Origin: Halopolyspora algeriensis
GTDB lineage: Bacteria; Actinomycetota; Actinomycetes; Mycobacteriales; Pseudonocardiaceae
Length of the DNA: 64,000 nucleotides
Direction: 5' to 3'
Assembly (NCBI RefSeq): GCF_003337235.1
Contig: NZ_QPJC01000001.1
Coordinates: forward strand, 218,919-282,918
Shown: positions 28,579 to 37,905 of the stretch, piece after piece
Position numbering within the stretch: the first letter of the stretch is position 1
Layout of the letters: the number at the start of each line of letters is the position of its first letter
Translations under genes and position numbers: made by a program
The notes under the pieces: generated by a model
Database searches by the model: none
Told to the model about the DNA's origin: nothing
Seen by the model: only the letters and a program-made list of their open reading frames with translations

Positions 28579-29996
28579 CGGTCCTCACCGTCCTGTTCCG
28601 GGTGCTCGCGCACCACCGCGGACGCCTGGGACGGCCGGGCTCGCGACACGGTTACTCCGGAACCCTCCCCCGGCCCTTGCGCGTCATCGCCCGACGGCGT
28701 GCCGATGACCGCAGCGGTCTGCGGATCGAGTTCGAACAGTTCGCGGAGAGCTTCGGCGTAATCGGAGCCGCCGGGGACCGAGGCAAGCTGCTTGACCCGG
28801 ACCGTCGGCGCGTGCAGCAGCTTGTCCACCACGCGGCGAACGGTACGCGTGAGCTCCTCCCGCACGTTTCCGTCCAGCTCGGGCAGCCGCGAATCCAGCC
28901 GCAGAAGCTCGGCATCGACCACCTCGGCGGCGCGCCGTCGCAGTGCCGTCACCGTCGGAGTCACTTCGGCCGAGCGCTGGCCTGCGAGGTAGGAACGCAT
29001 TTCCTCGGCGACGATTCCCGCCGCGCGCTCGGATTCGCTGCCGCCGCTGCGCTCGGCAAGCCGCTGCTGCAGGGATTCCAGGTCCACCACGGTCACACCC
29101 GGCAGGTCGGCCACCTCCGGAGCGGTGTCCCGCGGAAGACCCAGGTCGCAGAACAGCAGCGGGTTTCCCGCCGTACGGGTGGACAGGGCCTCGGCAACCA
29201 CGTCGGAGGTCACCACCGCACCGACCGCACCGGTGCACGTCACCACGAGGTCCGCGGTGGCCAGCGCGGCGGGGAGCTCGGACAGCGAGACGGTCCGGGC
29301 TTCGATGTCCTCGTCCCGCAGGGAGTTCGCAAGCCGCTCGCCATTCGCGGCGGTGCGGTTGGCGATCACCATTTCACCGATACCGGCGCGCTTGAGCCGG
29401 GAAGCCGCCAGCGCCCCCATCGAACCCGCACCGATCAGCAGCGCACTGCGCCCGGCCATCCCGCCGAGCACCGACTCGGCATCGGTCAGCGCTTCCGAGA
29501 CCACCGAAGCACCGGCGGAGTCGATCTCGGTCTCGGCGTGGACGCGCTTGCCGACCCGCAACGCCTGCTGTGCCAGTTCGTGCAGCGTCTTGCCCACGGT
29601 GCCCGCCTCGTCGGCGACGCCGTAGGCCTGCCGGATCTGCCCCAGGATCTGGGCTTCACCGACCACCATCGAATCCAGGCCCGCGGCCACCGAGAACAGG
29701 TGCTCGACAGCGGCACCGGCGTAGTAGACGTACAGGTGGTCGGCCAGCTCGGAGACCTCGGTGCCGGAATGCCGGGACAGTACGGATGTCACATCGTCGA
29801 GACCACCGTGGAAGGTCTCGGCAACCGCGTACACCTCCACCCGGTTGCAGGTCGAGACCAAAAACGCCTCGGTGATGTTGTCGCTGTGCAGCAGCTCGTC
29901 CAGCAGTTTGGTGACCTCGTCCGCACCGACCGACACACGCTCCAGCACCCGGACGGGGGCACTGTTGTGCGACAGTCCGACATTGAGCAGATTCAC
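28575..29996 (-). CDS. hemA: Glutamyl-tRNA reductase
   Basis: The committed step of C5 heme synthesis: NADPH reduction of glutamyl-tRNA to glutamate-1-semialdehyde. The 473-residue product has GLSHNSAPV, the catalytic cysteine in [11 protein letters not shown] (C50), [13 protein letters not shown], the NADPH loop [12 protein letters not shown] and FCDLGLPRD. The GTG at 29996 overlaps the rex stop by 4 bases, so reductase expression is linked to the redox sensor. Confidence 0.95.
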   Translation of the reverse strand: MNLLNVGLSHNSAPVRVLERVSVGADEVTKLLDELLHSDNITEAFLVSTCNRVEVYAVAETFHGGLDDVTSVLSRHSGTEVSELADHLYVYYAGAAVEHLFSVAAGLDSMVVGEAQILGQIRQAYGVADEAGTVGKTLHELAQQALRVGKRVHAETEIDSAGASVVSEALTDAESVLGGMAGRSALLIGAGSMGALAASRLKRAGIGEMVIANRTAANGERLANSLRDEDIEARTVSLSELPAALATADLVVTCTGAVGAVVTSDVVAEALSTRTAGNPLLFCDLGLPRDTAPEVADLPGVTVVDLESLQQRLAERSGGSESERAAGIVAEEMRSYLAGQRSAEVTPTVTALRRRAAEVVDAELLRLDSRLPELDGNVREELTRTVRRVVDKLLHAPTVRVKQLASVPGGSDYAEALRELFELDPQTAAVIGTPSGDDAQGPGEGSGVTVSRARPSQASAVVREHPEQDGEDR

Positions 29997-30865
29997 GGCC
30001 GAACCACCATCCCGTCCACCGGGTCGCCCCCGGCATTCATGCGGTGGTCCGCTGCCGTCATCGCAGCACCACCACTCTCCGCTCCGTTCTCGGGTTTCTC
30101 CGGCCCGGCTGCTTCCGGCTCGGACAATTCCGTTGCTTCCTGACCACGGCGAGCCACGTGGAACGACAGGATCTGCATCTCCACGGCCAGGTCCACCTTG
30201 CGCACCTCGACCTCCTCGGGAACCTGCAGGACGACGGGTGCGAAATTCAGGATGCACCTCACGCCGGCCTCGACCAAACGATCACACACCTCCTGGGCAC
30301 CCTTGGCGGGTGTGGCTATCGCACCGATGGTGATTTCCCGCTCGGTGCACACCCGGACGATGTCGTCGATGTGATCGACCGGAATCCCGCCCACCGGCAC
30401 ACCCATCAGGTCCGGATCGAGATCGAACAAGGCCGAGACGGGAAAGCCCCGGCTCGGAAATCCCCCGTAGTTGGCCAGCGCGTGACCGAGGTTGCCGATC
30501 CCCACCACGGCAACGCTGTGCTTGCGGGTCAGCCCGAGCGTGCGTTCGATCTGCCCGATCAGCACCGCCACCTCGTAGCCCACACCGCGCGTGCCGTAGG
30601 AGCCGATGTAGGAGAGGTCCTTGCGGAGCTTGGCCGAGTTCACCCCCGCAGCAACCGCCAGTTCCTCGCTGGACACCGTACTCACGTCCTGGTCGGCCAT
30701 CCCCGACAGCACCCGCAGGTACACCGCAAGCCGCGCGACGGCCGCCTCCGGAATCACCCGGGCACGCTCCCTGGCCTCGGGCTCGTCGACCGCCTCGGAC
30801 GACTGTCGGGACGTCGACGGGTTCCCCGCGTCGCCGTCGGCCACGCCCTCTCCGTGGGCCGTCAC
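29993..30865 (-). CDS. rex: Redox-sensing repressor Rex
   Basis: A 290-residue homologue of Rex, which binds DNA when NADH is low and is released by NADH. It has an N-terminal winged helix ([36 protein letters not shown]) and a Rossmann domain ([26 protein letters not shown]). The C-terminal 45 residues are a disordered Pro/Glu/Gly tail beyond the usual end. It heads the rex-hemACDB operon, as in Streptomyces. A palindromic Rex-type site lies 214 bases upstream. Confidence 0.94.
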   Translation of the reverse strand: MTAHGEGVADGDAGNPSTSRQSSEAVDEPEARERARVIPEAAVARLAVYLRVLSGMADQDVSTVSSEELAVAAGVNSAKLRKDLSYIGSYGTRGVGYEVAVLIGQIERTLGLTRKHSVAVVGIGNLGHALANYGGFPSRGFPVSALFDLDPDLMGVPVGGIPVDHIDDIVRVCTEREITIGAIATPAKGAQEVCDRLVEAGVRCILNFAPVVLQVPEEVEVRKVDLAVEMQILSFHVARRGQEATELSEPEAAGPEKPENGAESGGAAMTAADHRMNAGGDPVDGMVVRP

Positions 30866-31185
30866 GCTGGCTCTCCCTTGACCTGCTCAGTAATTTCGCC
30901 GTGCCCGGTCGGCGCGTCCGCCACCGGGATTCGCACTGCACATCCGATCGCCCACCTGCGGGCGATGGAAACTTCGAAGCCCGTACCGACCACCGGACCG
31001 TGTGCGACCGGCACCGATCCACACCGGCCGACGGACCCACTGTCGCAGCCCGGCAGCCGACCCTGCCCACCGTAGCTATTTGTGAATGCATGCACAAAGT
31101 CGGCGGGAGGTCGAGTAACCAGACCCACACCCTTCGGTCGACATCATCCCCGACAGGTCCCCGACGTGCCAAAAAGGGTCCCGAT
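30866..31185. other. Promoter region of the rex-hem operon
   Basis: A 320-base gene-free region between the glutaredoxin-like gene and rex, both on the minus strand. It holds the Rex-type operator at 31079-31098. Next to the operator, on the minus strand, are TAGCTA and TACGGT, which could serve as a -10. No convincing ORF is seen. Confidence 0.6.
31079..31098. promoter_or_regulatory. Rex-type operator (ROP)
   Basis: TTTGTGAATGCATGCACAAA, an inverted repeat TTTGTG-8-CACAAA close to the actinobacterial Rex consensus TGTGAACnnnTTCACA. It sits 214 bases upstream of rex and implies autoregulation of rex and redox control of heme synthesis. Confidence 0.75.
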
Positions 31186-31431
31186 TCAGCGTTGCAGAGC
31201 CGCCCGGAAACGTGGCTCCTCCACCTTCCAGTAACCGTGCTCCCGGCCGTCGATCAGGATCACCGGAACACGGTCCCCGTACTCCGCACGCAGTTCGGTA
31301 TCGGAGTCGACGTCCTCGGTCCGCCAGGGCACCTCCAACTCGGCGCAGATGCGGTGGATGTCCTCGGCAGCCGCATCACACGCGGGACAGTCGGCACGAA
31401 CCATCAACGTCACCTCGTGCTCGGGCTTCAT
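31186..31431 (-). CDS. Glutaredoxin-like (DUF836) thiol protein
   Basis: An 81-residue thioredoxin-fold protein with active site CPAC (C15, C18) in MVRADCPACDAAAEDI and the cis-proline region DRVPVILIDGREHGYW. This is the size and order of the glutaredoxin-like protein next to hemA in mycobacteria (Rv0508). It probably takes part in thiol exchange in a mycothiol-based cell. It is upstream of rex in the same orientation and diverges from the sigma factor. Confidence 0.85.
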   Translation of the reverse strand: MKPEHEVTLMVRADCPACDAAAEDIHRICAELEVPWRTEDVDSDTELRAEYGDRVPVILIDGREHGYWKVEEPRFRAALQR

Positions 31432-31725
31432 CGCCGTCCTCACTCGTCGTTCGCCTCCGGCATCGTTCACCGGCACGGTACGCACCCCGACTCCCGCGCC
31501 CGCGGCCGGAAGATTCCTCCTCGCCCGAGACCCACCCGTCACTGTGTCCGAAATCACCGGCCGGCGCAGGGCGGAAGTGCTCGATTCCCGAATCAAGGCG
31601 AATCCATATCACTCGGACACTACCTACCGAGGAGTAACAACACGTATGCTCACCAGACCCGAAGACCTGTACACCGACGCCAACGAAGCCGCACGTCCGC
31701 ACCCGAAGACTCCAGGGACCAGCAC
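31432..31725. other. Divergent promoter region, glutaredoxin-like gene/sigma factor
   Basis: A gene-poor stretch with lower GC than its surroundings. It contains GAGGAG (31631-31636) followed 9 bases later by an ATG at 31646. That ATG opens an overlapping frame with poor coding character, so I do not call it. It probably holds promoters for both flanking genes. Confidence 0.4.
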
Positions 31726-31836
31726 ATGTTCCAGGCCACGGTTCACCATCACGCAGCACTGCGGCGCTCGCCCGCACGTGCATCACTCCGGCAGGCCCGA
31801 GGCACCATCCTGGTGGAAGGCGGGCCGCGCCAATGA
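31726..31836 (+). CDS. Possible 36-residue leader ORF coupled to the sigma factor
   Basis: An ATG at 31726 preceded by AGGGA opens a 36-codon basic, His/Arg-rich reading frame. Its TGA overlaps the sigma-factor ATG (ATGA at 31833-31836). The overlap and the ribosome site suggest a translated leader that controls sigma-factor synthesis. No homologue is recalled and coding is uncertain. Confidence 0.35.
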   Translation: MFQATVHHHAALRRSPARASLRQARGTILVEGGPRQ

Positions 31837-32534
31837 CCGCCGTCGACACTCTCGGCTTCCCCGATGTGCGCCTCGCACACCGGCATGCCCCGGCCCGAAG
31901 CAGCGGAACCGGTCTGCAGGTCACTGCCTCCACCGTGACCAGGAGGGCCACCCAGCAACATGCCGAGCCACCCGCCGATCCGGACAACTGGGCCCACGTC
32001 CGGGCCGCCCAGAGCGGGGACAGCCACGCGTTCGGACAGCTCTACAGTCAGTACGCCCACCTGGTCTACCGCTACGTGCTGCCCCGGGTCAGTGACCACT
32101 GCCTGGCCGAGGACATCACCAGCGAGACCTTCCTGCGCGCTCTCCGGCGGATCGCCTCCGTCAGCTACCAGGGCCGCGATGTCGCGGCCTGGTTCATCAC
32201 CATCGCCAAGAACCTCGTCCTCGACCACATCAAATCCAGCAGGCACCGGCTGGAAGTCCCCACCGCCGACCTCGCCGACACGTCACCCGTCACACGCTCC
32301 TGCGAACTCGGTCCCGAACAGCACGTGCTGACCGAGATCACCCACGGAGAACTGCTGGACTGTGTCCGCCGACTCAATCCGGACCAGCGCGAATGCATCC
32401 GGCTCCGGTTCCTCCGCGGGTTGTCCGTCACCGAAACCGCCGAAGCCATGCAGCGCAACGAGGGAGCGGTCAAAGCTCTTCAGCACCGCGCCATCCGCAG
32501 GCTCGCCCAACTCCTCCCCGATGATCTCGGGTAG
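31833..32534 (+). CDS. BldN-type ECF sigma factor
   Basis: A 233-residue sigma-70 family protein. Region 2 reads [37 protein letters not shown] (split here by position, about 68-105) with [29 protein letters not shown]. Region 4 reads [26 protein letters not shown] and [23 protein letters not shown]. It closely follows BldN of Streptomyces, which drives aerial-hyphae genes and has an N-terminal pro-sequence; here about 45 N-terminal residues precede region 2. No anti-sigma gene is adjacent. Confidence 0.85.
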   Translation: MTAVDTLGFPDVRLAHRHAPARSSGTGLQVTASTVTRRATQQHAEPPADPDNWAHVRAAQSGDSHAFGQLYSQYAHLVYRYVLPRVSDHCLAEDITSETFLRALRRIASVSYQGRDVAAWFITIAKNLVLDHIKSSRHRLEVPTADLADTSPVTRSCELGPEQHVLTEITHGELLDCVRRLNPDQRECIRLRFLRGLSVTETAEAMQRNEGAVKALQHRAIRRLAQLLPDDLG

Positions 32535-32818
32535 ACACTGTTGCGACGTGCGTGCACGGGTTCCGAGCCGCGCCGTACCGGGCGGTGGCCTTCGCGGACC
32601 TCGAACTGCGTTGCAGGCCGATCGAGTCCTGCCCACCGCCCTGCTCACCGACACAACACTCCCCATTCAGCCTGGGTCAACAAAGATACCGACCACAGGC
32701 TCTAAGCTGGAGAGCCGCAGACCGGGCCACTGGGCGATTGCTCAGTAACCTGGTCGGAAGTCCTGATTCAACAGGACCGAACCGAAGGAACACCGGAGGA
32801 ACACCGGGAGGCGTGGCG

Positions 32819-33766
32819 GTGCCGACACGGCAAAGCTCAGCCGATGGCGCGAACCACGGGCAAGCGCAGTACGGGAGTGTGCCCGCCCCCAGTACGGCTC
32901 CCCTGGACAGCGCCGAACTCGCCGGCCACGCGTCGGCCGAAGCCGCCGTCACAGCGGTACCGGACTCCGGCGATTCGTCGGCCGCTCCCACCGACCTCAC
33001 CGCGGCCGCCTTCTTCGACGTCGACAACACGATGATGATGGGCGCCTCGCTGTTCCACTTCGCCCGAGGCCTGGCCGCACGGAAATTCTTCAAGGCAGGT
33101 GACCTGGCGGGATTCGCATGGCAGCAGGTCAAGTTCCGGATCGGTGGCACGGAAAATCCCCAGACCGTGCAGGCCAGCCGTGAGCAGGCACTCTCCTTCG
33201 TCGCCGGACGCGATGTCGCCGATCTGGTGGAGCTCAGCGAGGAGATCTACGACGAGCTCATGGCGGACCGCATCTGGGCAGGAACCCGGGCACTCGCCCA
33301 GATGCATCTCGACGCGGGTCAACGCGTCTGGCTGGTCACCGCCACACCCGTCGAGCTGGCCCAGATCATCGCCCGACGCCTCGGACTCACCGGAGCTCTG
33401 GGGACCGTGGCCGAGAGCTCGCAAGGGCTCTACACCGGGCGCCTCGTCGGGGAAATGCTGCACGGCAAGGCCAAGGCGCATGCCGTGCGCGCCCTGGCCG
33501 CCAGCGAAGGACTCGATCTCCGGCGTTGTACCGCCTACTCGGACTCCTCCAATGACATCCCGATGCTCTCCGCCGTCGGCACCGCAGTCGCCGTCAACCC
33601 GGACCAGCGGCTCCGCGAGTCCGCCCGCTCCCGCGGATGGGAGATCCGTGATTTCCGGACGGGACGCAAGGCCGCACGGATCGGAGTGCACTCGATGCTC
33701 GGCGCCGGCGCGCTCGCCGGGGCCGTCGCCGCGGGACTGGCCTACCGTCGCCGGGACCACGTGTGA
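32819..33766 (+). CDS. HAD-IB family phosphatase (SerB-like)
   Basis: A 315-residue haloacid-dehalogenase phosphatase. Motif I FFDVDNT (D67, D69), motif II VTATPVE and motif [16 protein letters not shown] are intact. The C terminus has a small hydrophobic segment ([18 protein letters not shown]). The first 60 residues are disordered. It matches Rv0505c in position near the acyltransferase; lysophospholipid or serine phosphates are possible substrates. The GTG at 32819 has GGAG 8 bases upstream; a GTG 6 bases earlier is possible. Confidence 0.8.
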   Translation: MPTRQSSADGANHGQAQYGSVPAPSTAPLDSAELAGHASAEAAVTAVPDSGDSSAAPTDLTAAAFFDVDNTMMMGASLFHFARGLAARKFFKAGDLAGFAWQQVKFRIGGTENPQTVQASREQALSFVAGRDVADLVELSEEIYDELMADRIWAGTRALAQMHLDAGQRVWLVTATPVELAQIIARRLGLTGALGTVAESSQGLYTGRLVGEMLHGKAKAHAVRALAASEGLDLRRCTAYSDSSNDIPMLSAVGTAVAVNPDQRLRESARSRGWEIRDFRTGRKAARIGVHSMLGAGALAGAVAAGLAYRRRDHV

Positions 33767-33829
33767 ACGGCGGAACAGCGCGACAGCCCGCATTGCAGCA
33801 GACAGTATCGGGTGGCCGTCCTCTCACGG

Positions 33830-34813
33830 TCAGCCGAGGAACACATTCCGGCGTTGGGCCAGCAAGCGGTACAGGGTCTCCTGAATCGTCTCCCTGACCT
33901 GGTCGCTCAGATTGAAAACCAGCATCGGGTCGTTTTCCGCCCCTTCCGGATTCGACGAGGTGTCGATCGGTTCGCCGAACTCGATATACCACTTCGAGGG
34001 AAGCGGGACCGTTCCCAGCGGGCCGAAGTGCGGGAACAGCGGTGTCACCGGGAAGTACGGCAGTCCCAGAAGCCGCGCGATCGGCTTGATGTCGGCGAGA
34101 TTGGGGTATATCTCCTCGGCGCCGACGATCGAGCAGGGAACGATCGGCACACCGGCCCGTATCGCGGCGGAGACGAAGCCACCACGGCCGAACCTCTGCA
34201 GTTTGTAGCGGTCCCGGAACGGTTTCCCGATCCCCTTGAACCCCTCCGGCCACACCCCCACCAGTTCGCCACCGCCCAGCAGCCGTTCGGCATCCGGATT
34301 ACACGCCAGCGTCTGCCCCGACTTCCTGGCCAGGGCACCGACGACCGGCATGCGGAAGACCAGGTCGGCTCCCAGCATTCGCAACTGCCGGGACGCGGGG
34401 TGATGGTCCCGGAGAGCGACCGTGGTCATCAACGCGTCCCACGGCAATGTTCCCGAATGATTGGCGACCACCAGAGCACCGGATTCGGCGGGAACGTTGT
34501 GCAGCCCGATCGTCTCCACCCGGAACCATTTCTCGTAGAACGGTCGCAGGGAGGGCAGGAGCAGGTGATCGGTCAACTCGGCATCGAATCCGAACTCGTC
34601 GACCTCGTAGTCGCCGAGAACCCGGCGGCGCGCAAAAGCCAGCGCTTCCGCCACGGTTTCGTCCCACGACATTCGCCCCTCGCCCGAACCCTCGTCGGAA
34701 GCGGTGGCATCGTACGGGCGCGACGACGAGTCCCCTCCGCTGCCGCTGCGTCCGGTCTGCCGCGCCACATTCCCGCTTCCCGGGTACAGGGGAATCACTC
34801 TCGCGTCCGCCAT
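33830..34813 (-). CDS. Lysophospholipid acyltransferase family protein
   Basis: A 327-residue PlsC-type acyltransferase: NHSGTLPWDALM carries the NHX4D catalytic motif, followed by FRMPVVGALARKSG, VWPEGFKGIGKPFRDRY and GVPIVPCSIVGAEEIYP. It matches Rv0502. The 45 N-terminal residues are disordered. It starts 11 bases after the epimerase gene on the same strand and probably works in membrane lipid synthesis. It converges with the HAD phosphatase. Confidence 0.88.
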   Translation of the reverse strand: MADARVIPLYPGSGNVARQTGRSGSGGDSSSRPYDATASDEGSGEGRMSWDETVAEALAFARRRVLGDYEVDEFGFDAELTDHLLLPSLRPFYEKWFRVETIGLHNVPAESGALVVANHSGTLPWDALMTTVALRDHHPASRQLRMLGADLVFRMPVVGALARKSGQTLACNPDAERLLGGGELVGVWPEGFKGIGKPFRDRYKLQRFGRGGFVSAAIRAGVPIVPCSIVGAEEIYPNLADIKPIARLLGLPYFPVTPLFPHFGPLGTVPLPSKWYIEFGEPIDTSSNPEGAENDPMLVFNLSDQVRETIQETLYRLLAQRRNVFLG

Positions 34814-34824
34814 CGACCCCTCTC

Positions 34825-35859
34825 TCACCGCAGCCTCGCGACCGCACCTGCGATTCCACGTTCCACTGCCGCAACATGGTCGGGAGCGACAACCGGCCGC
34901 AGATCGCGACCGCGCACGAAATCGTCGAAAGCCTGGCGGGTCGTCCATCCGGGAGTAAAACCGAACTGCTCGCGCAATCTGGTGGTATCCACCACCCGAC
35001 CGAAGTTCAAAAAACGCACCTGTTCCGGTGAGGAGTCGACCAGTCGCGCACTTCGGAAGAAACTGCTCACCGGGGAGATCGCCAAACTCGGCACCGGCAT
35101 CGCGACCCTGCCCGCCCGGCGAATCGCCTGGGACAACATCAGGATCCCGTCACCGCCGACGTTGTATATGCCGGGAATGTTCTCGACGGTGGCCTTTTCC
35201 AGTACCTCCAGCGCGTCCTCGGCATGCAGCATCTGCAACCGGGCATCGTAACCCAGCACCGTCGGGATCACGGGTAATGCGAAGTACCGGGTGAGCACGG
35301 TATCGATCCGCGGGCCGATGAGATTCGTGAAGCGCAGTATCGTGATGTCCACATCCGGCCTCCTGCGGCCGAATCCGCGGACATAGCCCTCCACTTCCGC
35401 CGCATCTCTCGCATAGCCGGAGAACGGCAGGTCCTTGGGACCCATGTCCTCGGTGAACATCGCCGGATCGCGCGGACTCGCTCCGTATACCGCACTGGTG
35501 GACTTCACGACCATCCGGCGCACCGTGGGCGATTTCTGGCATGCGGCCAGCAATTGCATGGTCCCGAGGACGTTCATCTCTTTGAGGACGGACCGGTTCC
35601 CCGAGTTGCTGTGGTCGCCCATGGACACGTGCACCACCGTATCCACTTTGGAGTTGGTGATGACTTTCGAGATCAGCGGGTTGCGGATGTCCGCGCGGAC
35701 GAACTCGGTACGGCCCATCCGCCGGAGCAGCTCCCGGTGCGGAGGGACGGTGTCCACTCCGATGATCCGCTCGACGGCAGGGTTGGCCGTGAGACGAGCC
35801 GCGAGACTTCCGCCCACGAACCGGCTGACGCCGGTCACCAGCACGACATTCGGCGCCAT
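34825..35859 (-). CDS. NAD-dependent epimerase/dehydratase (extended SDR)
   Basis: A 344-residue extended SDR with VLVTGVSRFVGGSLAARL (a GxxxxxG Rossmann motif), an Asp after the second strand (IGVDTVPPHR), and STSAVYGASPRDP. The usual YxxxK is not obvious: GYARDAAEVEGYV occupies its place and lacks the lysine, which argues against ordinary epimerase chemistry. It corresponds to Rv0501 (annotated galE2). The ATG at 35859 was chosen from the canonical start MAPNVVLVTG. Confidence 0.82.
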   Translation of the reverse strand: MAPNVVLVTGVSRFVGGSLAARLTANPAVERIIGVDTVPPHRELLRRMGRTEFVRADIRNPLISKVITNSKVDTVVHVSMGDHSNSGNRSVLKEMNVLGTMQLLAACQKSPTVRRMVVKSTSAVYGASPRDPAMFTEDMGPKDLPFSGYARDAAEVEGYVRGFGRRRPDVDITILRFTNLIGPRIDTVLTRYFALPVIPTVLGYDARLQMLHAEDALEVLEKATVENIPGIYNVGGDGILMLSQAIRRAGRVAMPVPSLAISPVSSFFRSARLVDSSPEQVRFLNFGRVVDTTRLREQFGFTPGWTTRQAFDDFVRGRDLRPVVAPDHVAAVERGIAGAVARLR

Positions 35860-36040
35860 GTATCTCCCTGCACTCGCATCCCGCACAACCGAGCCACAGG
35901 ATGCGTCTTCGATGTGGGACGTACGTCTGCGATACTACCGCCGACATCGCGGCTCTTCGGGGACAAGACACGCCGACTCCCGCGCGAAACCGCACGAAAG
36001 AGTGCTCGCCGCGGCCTGCTAGGGCATTCCCCACACCCTC

Positions 36041-36856
36041 CTACTCGTCGGTCTCGTGGACGCGACCGAGCTCCAGGGACCGATCGCGCGCCGCCTCGAT
36101 CGCGTCGATCAACGCTGCGCGGACGCCGTGCTTTTCGAGCTCACGGATCCCCGAGATGGTGGTTCCGGCCGGGGAGGTGACGCCTTCCCGCATCATGACC
36201 GGATGCCCCTCGCCTTCCCGGAGCATCGCGGCCGCGCCCACCGCCGACTGCACGATCAGTTCGGCGGCCAGGGAGCGCGGGAGCCCCAACAGGATCCCCG
36301 CGTCGACCATGGCCTCGACCAGGTAGAAGAAGTACGCAGGCCCCGAACCGGACAAGGCGGTGACCGCGTCCTGCTGGGTCTCCGGCACTCGCGCGACCCG
36401 TCCCACACTGCCGAGGATCTCCTCGACGAGTTCCAGATGGGCCTCTCCGGCATGTGCCCCCGCGGAGATGGCACTCATGGCCTCTCCCACGAGCATGGGC
36501 GTGTTCGGCATGACCCGCACCACCGGTGTTCCCTCCGCGAAGCGGCGTTCGAACACCTTCGTCGGCAACCCCGCGCACAACGAGACGACCAGCTTGTCCG
36601 GGGCGACCACCGGCACCATCTCGTCGAGCAGCGGCTCGATGTCCTGGGGCTTGACGGCGACGACGAGGATGTCCGCGCGGCGCGCCGCCGAGGGGACGTC
36701 GACGTGCTCGATTCCGTACTGCTCGGTCAGCTCGGCCGCTCGCTGTGGAGAGCGTTCGGTGAACAGGAGCTCTTCCGGGGGGCGGCCGGTGTTGAGCAAA
36801 CCGGACAGCAGCGACTCTCCGATCCTTCCGGCCCCGAGTACGGCAATGGTCGTCAT
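36041..36856 (-). CDS. proC: Pyrroline-5-carboxylate reductase
   Basis: The last step of proline synthesis, NAD(P)H-dependent. The 271-residue product has IAVLGAGRIGESLLSGLL, VVAVKPQDIEPLL, RVMPNTPMLVGEAMSAI, ALSGSGPAYFFYLVEAMVDAG and GVTSPAGTTISGIRELE. The ATG at 36856 gives the normal N terminus. The usual small HTH and COX24-like genes seen downstream in mycobacteria are absent from the 180-base gap before the epimerase. Confidence 0.94.
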   Translation of the reverse strand: MTTIAVLGAGRIGESLLSGLLNTGRPPEELLFTERSPQRAAELTEQYGIEHVDVPSAARRADILVVAVKPQDIEPLLDEMVPVVAPDKLVVSLCAGLPTKVFERRFAEGTPVVRVMPNTPMLVGEAMSAISAGAHAGEAHLELVEEILGSVGRVARVPETQQDAVTALSGSGPAYFFYLVEAMVDAGILLGLPRSLAAELIVQSAVGAAAMLREGEGHPVMMREGVTSPAGTTISGIRELEKHGVRAALIDAIEAARDRSLELGRVHETDE

Positions 36857-36933
36857 ACCGGTCAGCATCTCAGAGCTTCGCGATGCCCCGACGAGCCCCT
36901 GTCCGGCGTGCTGCCGTGCGCGGGCCCGTCAGG

Positions 36934-37797
36934 TCAGGCACGCAGCGGCTCCAGATGCAGCCGGGTGAAAAGCAGAGCTTCGGCGAGTTGCGCGGCCCGC
37001 TGCCGGGGATTCCTCGCCTTCCGGGTGTTGACCTCGAGCGCGACGGTTCCGCTGAACCCGGTGGTGGCCAGTGCCTCACAGATCTCGGCGCACGGCTGGG
37101 CACCGTGCCCGGGAACGAGGTGCTCGTCACGGGGCGCGCCGGTGCCGTCCGCCAGGTGGACGTGGGCCAGTCCGCTGCCCATCCGTTGCATCAGTTCGAC
37201 GGGGTCGACGTGCGCGGCCGCCGCGTGGGACACGTCGAAGGTGTAGTTGCGATAGCCGACCTCGGTGGGGTCCGGTGAGGGCCGGAAGGCGGACAGACCC
37301 GCCGCCTTGCCTCCGCGGATCCTGTCCCAGGTGTGCGGCGGGCGAACCGGGAACATGTTCTCCACGGCGACCTTGATGCCGCTGGTCTCCTCGAGCTCGG
37401 AGACGAGCTCGCCGAAGTTGTCGGCGTAGCGCCGCTGCCAGCGAAAGGGCGGGTGCACCACGACGGTGGAGGCACCGAGATCGCTGGCGGCGACGACGGC
37501 CCCGCGCAGCCGCTCCTCCGGATCGGGAGACCACACTCGCTGAGTGATGAGCAGGCACGGTGCGTGGATCGCGAGGATGGGCATGCCGTGCTGCTCGGAC
37601 AGGCGCCGCAGCGCGGCGACATCCTGACTCGTCGCATCGGCCCATACCATGACCTCGACTCCGTCGTAGCCGAGATCCGCCGCCATCTCGAATGCGGCAC
37701 CGACCGGTTGCGGCCAGACCGACGCGCTCGAGAGTCCGATGGGTATGGGTGTCCGGCGAGCTCCGGCCACCGAGTCGGGGAATGTTTCGGCAGTCAT
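36934..37797 (-). CDS. Sugar phosphate isomerase/epimerase (TIM barrel)
   Basis: A 287-residue AP-endonuclease-2-type TIM barrel: YDGVEVMVWADATSQ, ILAIHAPCLLI, VVVHPPFRW, VAVENMFPV, FDVSHAAAAHV, LAHVHLADGTGAPRDEHLVPGHG and VALEVNTRKA supply the expected Glu, His and Asp metal ligands. It matches Rv0498 in sequence and position. The substrate is unknown. Confidence 0.85.
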   Translation of the reverse strand: MTAETFPDSVAGARRTPIPIGLSSASVWPQPVGAAFEMAADLGYDGVEVMVWADATSQDVAALRRLSEQHGMPILAIHAPCLLITQRVWSPDPEERLRGAVVAASDLGASTVVVHPPFRWQRRYADNFGELVSELEETSGIKVAVENMFPVRPPHTWDRIRGGKAAGLSAFRPSPDPTEVGYRNYTFDVSHAAAAHVDPVELMQRMGSGLAHVHLADGTGAPRDEHLVPGHGAQPCAEICEALATTGFSGTVALEVNTRKARNPRQRAAQLAEALLFTRLHLEPLRA

Positions 37798-37905
37798 GTC
37801 CTGCCAAGTGTGACTGAGGAGGTGTACGGATGGTGCAGGTGTGGTCGTTTCGGAGTGATCGTATCCGATCCCGCGGTGCTGATGCGCTCCGTCAACCGGA
37901 GAGCA

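Noticed and set aside
26014-28761. Open frame of 915 codons on the plus strand
   Set aside because: Antisense to hemD and hemC; His/Gly/Arg-rich shadow translation without domains.
31646-32095. Plus-strand ORF with a GAGGAG site before the sigma factor
   Set aside because: It runs out of frame through the sigma-factor gene with shadow-like composition; the spacing from the site is acceptable but coding is not supported.
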